This document shows, piece by piece, positions 36,466-44,745 of a stretch of DNA of 64,000 nt. The stretch comes from Verrucomicrobiaceae bacterium. Lineage in GTDB: Bacteria > Verrucomicrobiota > Verrucomicrobiia > Verrucomicrobiales > Verrucomicrobiaceae. Each line of letters opens with the position of its first letter. Position 1 is the first letter of the stretch. Both the position numbers and the translations under genes were made by a program. Under the pieces are notes generated by a model. It was not told where the DNA came from. It ran no database searches and worked only from the letters and a program-made list of their open reading frames with translations. The stretch lies in contig JAIXZA010000137.1 in NCBI GenBank assembly GCA_027489965.1, positions 1 to 64,000 of the forward strand, written 5' to 3'.

Positions 36466-37521
36466 ATGGAAAGTAACCAAAACCAAGCCGCAACGCAACC
36501 CAAAAGTCTCACGCTTCTGTCGATTTCCGACGAAGCGGTGACTCCCCTCGATCAGCTCGGAGATATCTCTGCCGAGTATCGCATCGCCACACAGCAGGCC
36601 GCCAACGAGTTCCGACTCATGGCGATCACGGCAAAGGCAGTCGCCCTAATGCGCAAAGCCCTCACCGATGATCTTGTTGTGAAATTCAAAGCCTTGGAAA
36701 ACTCTCGGCTCGGATTCAAGACCGACAAGCCCGCCGGCGGATATGACATCGAAACGATTCGAGAATGTGTCATTGAAGCCGTGCTCCGTGGAGTCAAGAT
36801 CGTCGGAAACGAGTTCAACATCATTGCCAGCAACCTCTACGTCACCAAAGAGGGATTTGAGGGCAAGACCGACCGAGACGATCGCTTCAACAAAGTCCGG
36901 ATCCTTCCTGGCATTCCGGTCTGGGAAGAGAAAAACGGACGAGCCATCGTGCCCTACACGGCGACGTGGGAGTTCTGCGGGCGTCCGATGTCGCTCGAAG
37001 GTGATGTTTCTGTTCGGCTCCAAAAAGGCAGCACAGACGATCAGATCCTCGGGAAGGCCACACGCAAAATCTACGCCCGCATGTGGCAAATCGCAGCCGG
37101 TGAGAAGATCCCAGAAAGCGACCTCGAAGATGTCAGCAATCTGGCGGATGCGAAACCCGCACAGGTTCAATCCGTGAAGGACGCTCCGAGACAACACCGG
37201 CCCCAACTCCCGGACCAAACTCCGAAGAAAAACGAAGCCCCAACGCAACCCGAAAAGCCGGTAGATTGCAAAAGTCAAGATTCAAAAGGCGAAAATCTGA
37301 CTCTGGAATCGCCGACCACGGAGCAACTCAACAGCGAGCGTCTCAATCTTGTTCGGAAGATTCAACAAACCCGCGCGGATTGCGGCTTCATTGAAGCCTC
37401 GTTCTTAGCGCAACTCAAAAAACTCGGCATCGCAGATGTCCGTGACACCGAAGACCTCAGTCTCGCGGAGTGCAATCAAGTCGTCGATCGCTGGCGTGAG
37501 ATCAACGCAGCTCTTTCCTGA
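36466..37521 (+). CDS. Conserved-type phage protein in recombination-gene position (candidate annealing protein, unproven)
   Basis: 351 aa; KFKALENSRLGFKTDKPAGGYDIETIRECVIEAVLRGVKIVGNEFNIIASNLYVTKEGFEG; two genes upstream of a RecE-type nuclease. Confidence 0.5.
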   Translation: MESNQNQAATQPKSLTLLSISDEAVTPLDQLGDISAEYRIATQQAANEFRLMAITAKAVALMRKALTDDLVVKFKALENSRLGFKTDKPAGGYDIETIRECVIEAVLRGVKIVGNEFNIIASNLYVTKEGFEGKTDRDDRFNKVRILPGIPVWEEKNGRAIVPYTATWEFCGRPMSLEGDVSVRLQKGSTDDQILGKATRKIYARMWQIAAGEKIPESDLEDVSNLADAKPAQVQSVKDAPRQHRPQLPDQTPKKNEAPTQPEKPVDCKSQDSKGENLTLESPTTEQLNSERLNLVRKIQQTRADCGFIEASFLAQLKKLGIADVRDTEDLSLAECNQVVDRWREINAALS

Positions 37522-37547
37522 ATCAAAACCCCTACACACCCCGACAC

Positions 37548-38624
37548 ATGCAAACCACTGAGGAAAACAAGATGCTTGCCACCATCGCCCCGCCAGATGT
37601 GGCCGAGATCCACCTGATTGTCGAAGACGACAACCTTGCTCTCGCGGACTCGACCAAACTCAACCTTCGGGACGAGTTCATCGGGTTCTACGCCTCTGGC
37701 AAGGAACTGATGGAAAAAGCTGCTGAGATTACCGTGACATCCGTCACAGACATCAAGGCCATGAAGTCAGCCCGAGCCCTGCGGTTGGAGATCCGCAAGA
37801 TCCGCGTTGAAGCCGACAAGAAGCGCAAGGAACTGAAAGACGAATCTATCCGGAAAGGCAAAGCGATCGATGCCGTCGCCAAATGCGTGATCAATGCCTG
37901 TGAACGAGCAGAAAACCATCTGGCAGAACAGGAGGAGTACGCGGCTCGGATCGAAGCCCAAGAGCGCGCAGAGCGCAAAGCAAAGCGTGAGGAACTGCTC
38001 AAGCCGTTCGGAGTTTCCGTCCATCTCTTCAACCTCGAAGAGATGGCGGAAGAAGACTTCCAAGGACTCTACGAAGAGTCGAAGTCCACGCACGAAATCC
38101 GGCTGGAAAACCAGCGTCGTCAAAAGGAGTTGGCGGCACAGAAGGAAGAGACTCGGAAAGCCAGATCCGAAAGCATCCGTAAGCTCGGAAAGGATCCACG
38201 ATCCTACATGCTCGGTGACATTTCGGAGGAACAGTTCCAATCACTCGTGGCTGAGATCCAAGAGTCGGCCCGGCTGCAAGCCGAGCTCGACCAAGCCCGG
38301 CGAGACAAGGAAAAGGCGGAAGCGGATCTGAAACAGGCCGAGCAAGCGCGCACTGTGGTGCATGTTCAACCAGAGCCTACGAGCCCACCAGAACCAACCC
38401 CAACGGCTCAGTCCACGGTGTTCGCAGAGAGCAAAGACGTTTCGGTTCCGAGGGATTCGATGGACGCCAAGCGGCTTCAAGAGTTCGCTGGCCGCATCGC
38501 GTTCTTGCCCATCGCATCGCCAGTCAACGACGCCAACAAAGCCGTATTCGAGAAAGTAGATACGGCCCGTCGCGACTTAGTGAACTGGATCATCAAGCAA
38601 TCCGAAAGATGCGCGATTTCCTGA
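37548..38624 (+). CDS. Coiled-coil hypothetical protein
   Basis: 358 aa, strongly charged coiled coil; CKACAC motif abuts ATG. Confidence 0.7.
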   Translation: MQTTEENKMLATIAPPDVAEIHLIVEDDNLALADSTKLNLRDEFIGFYASGKELMEKAAEITVTSVTDIKAMKSARALRLEIRKIRVEADKKRKELKDESIRKGKAIDAVAKCVINACERAENHLAEQEEYAARIEAQERAERKAKREELLKPFGVSVHLFNLEEMAEEDFQGLYEESKSTHEIRLENQRRQKELAAQKEETRKARSESIRKLGKDPRSYMLGDISEEQFQSLVAEIQESARLQAELDQARRDKEKAEADLKQAEQARTVVHVQPEPTSPPEPTPTAQSTVFAESKDVSVPRDSMDAKRLQEFAGRIAFLPIASPVNDANKAVFEKVDTARRDLVNWIIKQSERCAIS

Positions 38625-38692
38625 TCTCCTTCGGCATCAGTCTTTGGATCATCGCCATGCTCTCTATCATCGTTCGCGTCCTATGCTCGTAG
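38609..38692 (+). CDS. 27-aa single-TM small protein
   Basis: MRDFLISFGISLWIIAMLSIIVRVLCS between two coupled genes. Confidence 0.35.
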   Translation: MRDFLISFGISLWIIAMLSIIVRVLCS

Positions 38693-39594
38693 AAAGCCCG
38701 ACCCATCCAGATATCGGACTGCATCACAACATCGTTGGCGCAGATTACCGGGATCTCCCGTTCCTGAATCAGTCCACACTCAAAAAGTGGATTGAGCTCG
38801 GGATCGAAACCCGGTGTCCCGCCAAGTTTCGCGACTGGTACGCCCAGGAGCGAACCAAAGTCACGGACTCGATGAAGCTCGGTTCGCTTGTGGACACAAT
38901 CCTGTTGGAGCCCATGAGCTTCGACACTCTGTTTTGTGTCGTTCCAAAGGATGCGCCATCTCGGCCGAGTTCCCGTTCATGGAACGCCAAGAACCCAAGC
39001 GATGCCACGGCCAAGGCAATCGAGTATTGGACGGAATTCGAAAAGTCGATCAGTCGTCGGATGGTCGTCGGCCACGAGATGCTGGAAACCGCCAAAAGCA
39101 TCGTCTCGGTCTTGATGAAAGAGTCCGATCTCATGTCGATCTTCCGCTACTGCAAAAAGGCTGTCGGGATCGCCGAGTTACAGGGGCACCTGTGCAAGTG
39201 CGAGATGGACCTTTATTCGGACAAGACCGACTGGCTGTTCGACCTCAAAGTGTCCTGCGATGCCTCGAACACGGAGTTTGGGTTCGGAAGCACGCTCGCG
39301 AAGTTCGGTTACGACATCCAAACCGCTTTCTACCTCGACATCCTCAAAGCCCTCGGTCGCCACCGTAACGGCATGGGATTCATCGTCGTTGAGTCCGAAC
39401 CTCCGCACTACGTCAACGTCATCACCTTGCCCGACGACGACGAGCGGGTTGAAGCCGCTCGCGTGAAATACCGAAAGGCCATTCACACACTCCAATGGCA
39501 CCGAGCGCAAGATTACTGGCCGTCCTACACTCAGTGGGAGGAAGCCATCACCCCGCGTTGGCACATGAAACAAGCGGGGGTCCAAAACTCCTGA
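38683..39594 (+). CDS. RecE-like PD-(D/E)XK exonuclease (DUF3799 type)
   Basis: LNQSTLKKWIELG...MKLGSLVDTILLEPMSFD...CEMDLYSDKTDWLFDLKVSCDAS...FGYDIQTAFYLD. Confidence 0.75.
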   Translation: MLVESPTHPDIGLHHNIVGADYRDLPFLNQSTLKKWIELGIETRCPAKFRDWYAQERTKVTDSMKLGSLVDTILLEPMSFDTLFCVVPKDAPSRPSSRSWNAKNPSDATAKAIEYWTEFEKSISRRMVVGHEMLETAKSIVSVLMKESDLMSIFRYCKKAVGIAELQGHLCKCEMDLYSDKTDWLFDLKVSCDASNTEFGFGSTLAKFGYDIQTAFYLDILKALGRHRNGMGFIVVESEPPHYVNVITLPDDDERVEAARVKYRKAIHTLQWHRAQDYWPSYTQWEEAITPRWHMKQAGVQNS

Positions 39595-39616
39595 ATCTCA
39601 CCCACAACACCCAAAA

Positions 39617-39922
39617 ATGAACACCCAACAAATCCCCGTTCGAGAATTCTCGATCGTCCACCACGCATCACCGGAGCCTGGCAACGCCATCTCTGGAAAG
39701 TTCACCTGTTCTGTCTTACGGGACGGCGAAACCACCATCAGTTATCAGGATCTCGACGGCGGAAATCCGGCATCGATTACGCTGCCGGCCGCAGTGAGTT
39801 CCGAGATGCTGGCCTTCGCTGTGGTCAACACCATCCGGCCCAAGATGGAGGATGCAGAAGCGAATCGGCAATCCGCCCTCGAAACCCTCAAGAATCTGAT
39901 CCAAAAGCCTCGCCAAGACTGA
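39617..39922 (+). CDS. Hypothetical protein
   Basis: 101-aa ORF. Confidence 0.5.
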   Translation: MNTQQIPVREFSIVHHASPEPGNAISGKFTCSVLRDGETTISYQDLDGGNPASITLPAAVSSEMLAFAVVNTIRPKMEDAEANRQSALETLKNLIQKPRQD

Positions 39923-39971
39923 TTCAATAACCCCCACTCCGACACAATCCTACACATCAACGAAATCCGAT

Positions 39972-40391
39972 ATGAAAGTAGATTCAGACCTCAGAGCCGC
40001 CATCCGCGCAGCCGAAAAAGCGCAGCCAGAGATCACTTGGGAAACACGAGAGAAAGCAGAACGAGAAGCGATCCAAGACCTGTTCAACAGAATTCCAAAG
40101 CACAAGCGAAAAGCACAGGCTCTCGTAAACTCGATTAACAGACACCGAAAAGAACTCGATTCTTGTCACTCAAAGCTTCGGGATCTGTTTGGGATTCAAC
40201 TCCATGATGGTAAGTTGCAACTCCACAGACGGGAAGAATACCTTTCAAATTTCGAGAAAGCGGGAGGTAACCTGAAATTCAACGAGCCAAAGCGCCGATG
40301 GAGATCCGAATCGATCATCGCGGAACTCGCCGCCGCAAAACCAGCCGAAGCCAAGGCCATTCTGAAACGGATCGGCATCATCTGGGAGTAA
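39972..40391 (+). CDS. Hypothetical protein
   Basis: 139-aa charged ORF; CKACAC motif upstream. Confidence 0.55.
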   Translation: MKVDSDLRAAIRAAEKAQPEITWETREKAEREAIQDLFNRIPKHKRKAQALVNSINRHRKELDSCHSKLRDLFGIQLHDGKLQLHRREEYLSNFEKAGGNLKFNEPKRRWRSESIIAELAAAKPAEAKAILKRIGIIWE

Positions 40392-40440
40392 TCTCACTCA
40401 CTTACCATTACCCACGACACAACCCTACACAAAAACCAAA

Positions 40441-40905
40441 ATGCCAGAAGAAACCGACACCCAAGAAACATCCAAAGGACCATTCACCTACCTCGAGCTC
40501 GACCGCATCAAGAACGATGCGCTTCGCAGCATCGCCGAGAAAAGCTGCATCAACCTAGTCGATCTCATTGCCTCCCACGAAGGCGATATCCTGACGTGCC
40601 TGCAATCGTGCGAAGAGCCGACTGCAACGCTCAGTCACTCGATCAAGCTCGACTACGCGAAGCGAAATCAGACCGACAAGCTGACTTTTTCGCTCAAGCA
40701 CAGCGACGAGATCACGACCAAAATGGACGATCCTGCTCAACCGGAGTTCCCATCGATGTCCAAGGAGAAGAATTCCAATGAGCCGAAGAAGGCTGATGCC
40801 GTGGATATCGAAAGCGAGGTCAAGGCGCTCCCGGCCCCGGTGCTGGCGATCGAAGACGCGACATTCGAAGTGGTCGAAGAAAACCAAGACGATTCCGACA
40901 AATGA
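40441..40905 (+). CDS. Hypothetical protein
   Basis: 154-aa ORF; CKACAC motif 10 nt upstream. Confidence 0.55.
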   Translation: MPEETDTQETSKGPFTYLELDRIKNDALRSIAEKSCINLVDLIASHEGDILTCLQSCEEPTATLSHSIKLDYAKRNQTDKLTFSLKHSDEITTKMDDPAQPEFPSMSKEKNSNEPKKADAVDIESEVKALPAPVLAIEDATFEVVEENQDDSDK

Positions 40906-41171
40906 TCACAGAAGACATCATTCGCCAAAGAGTGCATTCCGTGCTTGCCAGCCTTTTCACAGAACCCAAAAACGCTGATGGATTCGCGGACGCAGACGAT
41001 CTCATCCAAGATCTGGGAATGGACTCGCTTGATTTGGTCGAGCTCACGATGGGACTCGAGGAAGAGTTCGTAATCGTTATCCCCGACCCAGATCAGGCGA
41101 TGTCCGATGTTCGGACGATCGGAGACGTGATCTCGCTCGTTCAGAAACTCCTTCCTCCGAGCGATGTCTGA
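40902..41171 (+). CDS. Acyl carrier protein
   Basis: 89 aa; DLIQDLGMDSLDLVELTMGLEEEF: canonical 4'-phosphopantetheine DSL motif and ACP fold pattern. Confidence 0.85.
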   Translation: MITEDIIRQRVHSVLASLFTEPKNADGFADADDLIQDLGMDSLDLVELTMGLEEEFVIVIPDPDQAMSDVRTIGDVISLVQKLLPPSDV

Positions 41172-41337
41172 GATCCGAAAGTGCGACGGTGAAAATTGTC
41201 CGGTTCGGGACCGATGCTATCGGTTCCGATGCCTGCCAAGAAAAGATCAGGCATACTTTGACACCCCGCCGTACGACCACAAACACAAGGTATGCCCGTC
41301 GTTCATTCAAGACGCCAGAGTAACCGCTCAGTCCTGA
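41164..41337 (+). CDS. Small Cys-rich protein
   Basis: MSEIRKCDGENCPVRDRCYRFRCLPRKDQAYFDTPPYDHKHKVCPSFIQDARVTAQS. Confidence 0.55.
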   Translation: MSEIRKCDGENCPVRDRCYRFRCLPRKDQAYFDTPPYDHKHKVCPSFIQDARVTAQS

Positions 41338-41338
41338 G

Positions 41339-41545
41339 ATGCATGTGTTCCGCCACAGATTCCGCGATGGAAGCGAATCCGAGATTACGGCCGAATTGGA
41401 AGATTCCGGAAGCCCTCGATTTTGTGGATCCGGAATCGACCAACCAAGTGATCCCGACCGCTACATCGAATGGGTGATGTGGCGGGCACACGTCAACACC
41501 ATTCTGATCAACCTCTTCATCAGCCGAAAGACTTGCAAAAAGTGA
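41339..41545 (+). CDS. Small hypothetical protein
   Basis: 68-aa ORF, stop overlaps GTG of RusA-like ORF. Confidence 0.45.
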   Translation: MHVFRHRFRDGSESEITAELEDSGSPRFCGSGIDQPSDPDRYIEWVMWRAHVNTILINLFISRKTCKK

Positions 41546-41982
41546 CTGTCACAGAAGTAAAGATCCATCTGGACATTGTTCCGCCGACGATCACAGCTCA
41601 ACAGAAGGGTGTGCGTATCGTCCAACCGAAACATGGAAAAGCCTTTGTTTCGCACTACGTCAAAAAAGAAGTGGAGAAAACGGAGAAGCTGTTCGTTACC
41701 CTGCTTCAAGGTGTGAAGCATCGACCATTAACGCCGATCCCCGGACCTGTTTCCATCGAGACAAACTGGATATTCCCCTACCGAGAGTCCGAGCCAAAGC
41801 GCAATTTTGGAAAGCTGATCTGGCACTACAAACGCCCCGATTACGGAAACCTCCAAAAGCTCTTGGATGATTGCCTTGTAAAGGCCGGGTATCTGGAAGA
41901 CGACGGACAGATTTCTGACGGTCGCACAACCAAACATTGGGGCCAGTTCCCAGGTATTTGGATAACCATCAAACCCCTCTGA
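41542..41982 (+). CDS. rusA: RusA-like Holliday junction resolvase
   Basis: HYKRPDYGNLQKLLDDCLVKAGYLEDDGQI matches the RusA core. Confidence 0.75.
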   Translation: MTVTEVKIHLDIVPPTITAQQKGVRIVQPKHGKAFVSHYVKKEVEKTEKLFVTLLQGVKHRPLTPIPGPVSIETNWIFPYRESEPKRNFGKLIWHYKRPDYGNLQKLLDDCLVKAGYLEDDGQISDGRTTKHWGQFPGIWITIKPL

Positions 41983-41984
41983 CT

Positions 41985-42320
41985 ATGGCCGACTTCACCC
42001 CAAAAGCCTCAGAAGACGATATCCGCAAACGGTGGGACGCAGATGCCCCGATCAACACAGCCGAGCTCGCGATTATCATGAAGGTCAATCGCAGCACGGT
42101 AAGCCAGTGGAATCGCCGCGGAATGCCTCGGGTCGGAAAGCTGATCCGCAAATCCACCTTCAATCGGTGGTGGGCAAAAGAGTCGCGATCTACACATTCG
42201 CATACTTCTGAACGTCCTCGCAGCCGATCCGCTGATAAATCCGGTGAACAGCCTTCGAAGAGTGGTTCACCAGCGCCATTGCCGCCGCAAGCGGCACGCC
42301 TTCTCGAGCGAGCCTCGTGA
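41985..42320 (+). CDS. Excisionase-like HTH protein
   Basis: NTAELAIIMKVNRSTVSQWNRRGMPRVGKLIRKSTFNRWWAK; convergent with integrase, 131-nt overlap. Confidence 0.6.
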   Translation: MADFTPKASEDDIRKRWDADAPINTAELAIIMKVNRSTVSQWNRRGMPRVGKLIRKSTFNRWWAKESRSTHSHTSERPRSRSADKSGEQPSKSGSPAPLPPQAARLLERAS

Positions 42321-43212
42321 TATACGTCACCCGAAGCCCATGGAAAACAAGATGAGGAACGCCGGCACGCTTGAAAAAGTTCTGGAAGCACCTGGACGGT
42401 TGAAACGGGAAGTCATGCGAATACTCGCGCCCTGTCAGCGGCTTCAATATCGGAATCAGGATGTCCGGAAGCGGGCGCGTGAATGCCCGGGTCTTCCCAC
42501 CCTTGGGCCGCGGAATCGTGATCCGCTTACGCTCAAAATCGACGTGGCGCATCGCCAGCCTGGTTTCTGTGAGCCTGAGCCCTGTGTGAAGCGAGATCAT
42601 GAACGAGATATACATCCAATCGTTTCTCGGATCCTTCCGTCGTTCGGATTCCAACAGCTTTTTGCATCGCTCGATCTCGGACGGAAGAAACTCCTGCCGT
42701 TCCTCGGTTTCTTCACGGGCGATCCCGAGATGCTGAATCGGGTTGACCTGAATTTCACCCCGAAGAGCCGCGTGCCTCATCACCAGACTCAGAGTTTTCA
42801 GCTCTTGGAGAGCCGTGTTTCGACCAACTGATTTCCCGTTATGTGCCTTCGGACGCATTCTCCACTTCACATACTGCGCCCCGTGTGCAAATCTCACATC
42901 TGCTGAACAATGAATTCCCTCGACTGTAAAGAAGTGCCGCAAGTGCTTCCAGTGAAGCCTGTATGCCTGCAAGGTGCGCGGAGACTGGCAGTGATCTGCC
43001 AGAAACTCTTCCACCCAATCGAATCCGCCTCGGATCTTTGCCGCGGCATCTCCCTTTTCCTTCAACGTCCACTTCGCGGCGATCAGCTCCGCAGAAGCCG
43101 TCTGGACCTCATCGTCAACCAAGAGTTTTGTGCTCTCGCGAATCAACGGACCATCCGGAGTTTCCCGGTAGGTAATCCACCAAAAGCGACCGCGTTTCAT
43201 CAGGAATGCCAT
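42190..43212 (-). CDS. int: Tyrosine recombinase/integrase
   Basis: HTGLRLTETRLAMRHVDFERKRITIPRPKGGKTRAFTRPL...FHGLRVTYITRLAREGVPLAAAMALVNHSSKAVHRIYQRI; start MAFLMKRGRFWW preferred over the longer ORF to 43368. Confidence 0.9.
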   Translation of the reverse strand: MAFLMKRGRFWWITYRETPDGPLIRESTKLLVDDEVQTASAELIAAKWTLKEKGDAAAKIRGGFDWVEEFLADHCQSPRTLQAYRLHWKHLRHFFTVEGIHCSADVRFAHGAQYVKWRMRPKAHNGKSVGRNTALQELKTLSLVMRHAALRGEIQVNPIQHLGIAREETEERQEFLPSEIERCKKLLESERRKDPRNDWMYISFMISLHTGLRLTETRLAMRHVDFERKRITIPRPKGGKTRAFTRPLPDILIPILKPLTGREYSHDFPFQPSRCFQNFFKRAGVPHLVFHGLRVTYITRLAREGVPLAAAMALVNHSSKAVHRIYQRIGCEDVQKYANV

Positions 43213-43326
43213 TCCGAAAATGATTGTGAGTTTGTGAGTTCCAAGCAAGGAAAGAACTCCGCAGAAACCCCCATTTTCTCTGTATTTCGACTTGCAGGAC
43301 ACACACTTACACGCGGTCCTCTCTAT

Positions 43327-43353
43327 GCGTCGGTTCGATTCCGACCCTCGCCT
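43327..43353 (+). other. Candidate attP core (tRNA 3'-end fragment)
   Basis: GCGTCGGTTCGATTCCGACCCTCGCCT: T arm GTCGG-TTCGATT-CCGAC plus acceptor 3' strand CCTCGCC; no matching 5' tRNA half upstream. Confidence 0.8.
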
Positions 43354-43409
43354 CTCTCTGTTATTCACTCAAGATTGTGTGTTGAGTGTGCGTTTGGAGG
43401 GATGTCCCG

Positions 43410-43838
43410 ATGAGTATATCCATTTCACCGAAACTCTCGATGCCGACGTTGCCGAAGTATGGAGATGTCGTGAAGGTCGGTGGGCAGGACTTTATCATCG
43501 AAGGCGTTTCCATTTCACAAGACGCATTCTTTGGGCAGAAGATTGAGTTGACGATATCACGAGGAAAAAGCGCCAAACAAGACCTCGAAGATTATTGGAA
43601 GCAAACGAAAAAGTTGCTCACGGACTATGAATTGATCAACGAGTATGGAGAAACCGTAGCCGTGGTAAAGAACCCTACACACCCCGACACCACTGATGTC
43701 GGAACCAACAAACCTCCGTTCGATGCGCCAGATTTGAAACCAGAGCCAAAGATCGCGTTTGGGCCTGCCCCGAGGAAGATCGATCCGAACTTTATTCCCA
43801 AGCCCAATGCAGGCGTGAAGGAGGCATCCGATGCCTAA
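43410..43838 (+). CDS. Hypothetical protein
   Basis: MSISISPKLSMPTLPKYGDVVKVGGQDFIIEGVSI; ends overlapping replication gene. Confidence 0.6.
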   Translation: MSISISPKLSMPTLPKYGDVVKVGGQDFIIEGVSISQDAFFGQKIELTISRGKSAKQDLEDYWKQTKKLLTDYELINEYGETVAVVKNPTHPDTTDVGTNKPPFDAPDLKPEPKIAFGPAPRKIDPNFIPKPNAGVKEASDA

Positions 43839-44745
43839 AAGAATGCTTTCTGATTGGACCGACAGCCTCAAGTTCGACGGGCTTTCCGCCGAGGCTGAAC
43901 GACTTTTCATCCGCCTGATCATGAAGGCGGATGATTTTGGAAGATTTTATGCCGAACCCCGATTGTTGAAAAGCCTGTGCTTTCCGCTACTCGAAAACCT
44001 CAGACCGAACGACCTGATCCGCTGGCTCGATGAATTGAGCACCCGGCAGTTGATCCTTCGCTACGAGGCAGAGGGCCGTCAGCTACTCGCGATCGTCAAA
44101 TTCGGGCAACGGCTTAAAGACAGCCGCGCCAAATTCCCGGCACCGGAAGGAAAGCCCGCGGATTGGCTGGCGAGCAACGACGACTTCCGGGAAGTTCCGG
44201 GAAGTTCCCGGAAGTGCGAAGATACTTCCGGCCTGAATAGAATAGAAGAGAATACGAATACGAATACGAATACGCGCGAGAACGGGAAGTCGCAGGAACT
44301 TCCCGAGCAAAACGAAAAGGGACTTCCGACAACACCGGTCGCCAAACGTGTTGCATCGCTGTTCAATCGCCGTCTGACGACGGCTTGGGCAGAGGCAGAA
44401 GTAAGGGCGTTCAAAAAGGCAAAGATCACGATGGAGGACATGGATCTGATTGAGCCGTATTACGCAGCTCAACGATCACTTGGAGACGAAGGGCATCATC
44501 GTCGTGACCTCAAGACGTTCCTGAACAACTTCCCGGGTGAGATGGACCGGGCTCGGGCCTATTCGGAGATCCGCAAGCCCAATATCTCCACGAAGGCAAA
44601 GGAGGACATTGACTCCGAAGCCTACCGAAAGTGGTGCAGCGAGAAGTATCCGAACCTGATCGAAATCCATCAAGATCCACGGACGGCCGACGCCGTGTAT
44701 CTCAGGGAGTTTCGCTCCGACACGGGAGGGAGGATTGCGTCATGA
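43831..44745 (+). CDS. Replication initiator-like protein (phage O-like position)
   Basis: 304 aa; N-terminal winged-helix-like MPKRMLSDWTDSLKFDGLSAEAERLFIRLIMKADDFGRFYAEPRLLKSLCFPL; directly upstream of dnaB. Confidence 0.65.
   Translation: MPKRMLSDWTDSLKFDGLSAEAERLFIRLIMKADDFGRFYAEPRLLKSLCFPLLENLRPNDLIRWLDELSTRQLILRYEAEGRQLLAIVKFGQRLKDSRAKFPAPEGKPADWLASNDDFREVPGSSRKCEDTSGLNRIEENTNTNTNTRENGKSQELPEQNEKGLPTTPVAKRVASLFNRRLTTAWAEAEVRAFKKAKITMEDMDLIEPYYAAQRSLGDEGHHRRDLKTFLNNFPGEMDRARAYSEIRKPNISTKAKEDIDSEAYRKWCSEKYPNLIEIHQDPRTADAVYLREFRSDTGGRIAS
44183..44330 (+). repeat. Iteron-like GGAAGTTCC-type array plus (GAATAC)4: candidate replication origin
   Basis: acttccgggaagttccgggaagttcccggaagtg...atacttccgg...(gaatac)x4 at 44250-44273...gggaagtcgcaggaacttcccg. 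Confidence 0.6.

Noticed and set aside
43213-43368. N-terminal extension of integrase (MNNRERRGSESNRRIERT...)
   Set aside because: Arises from translating the antisense of the tRNA-derived attP; the RRGSESNRR peptide is a known artefact of this kind.
44250-44273. (GAATAC)4 as a simple microsatellite only
   Set aside because: Kept as part of the candidate origin because it lies beside GGAAGTTCC-type repeats, though slippage alone could explain it.
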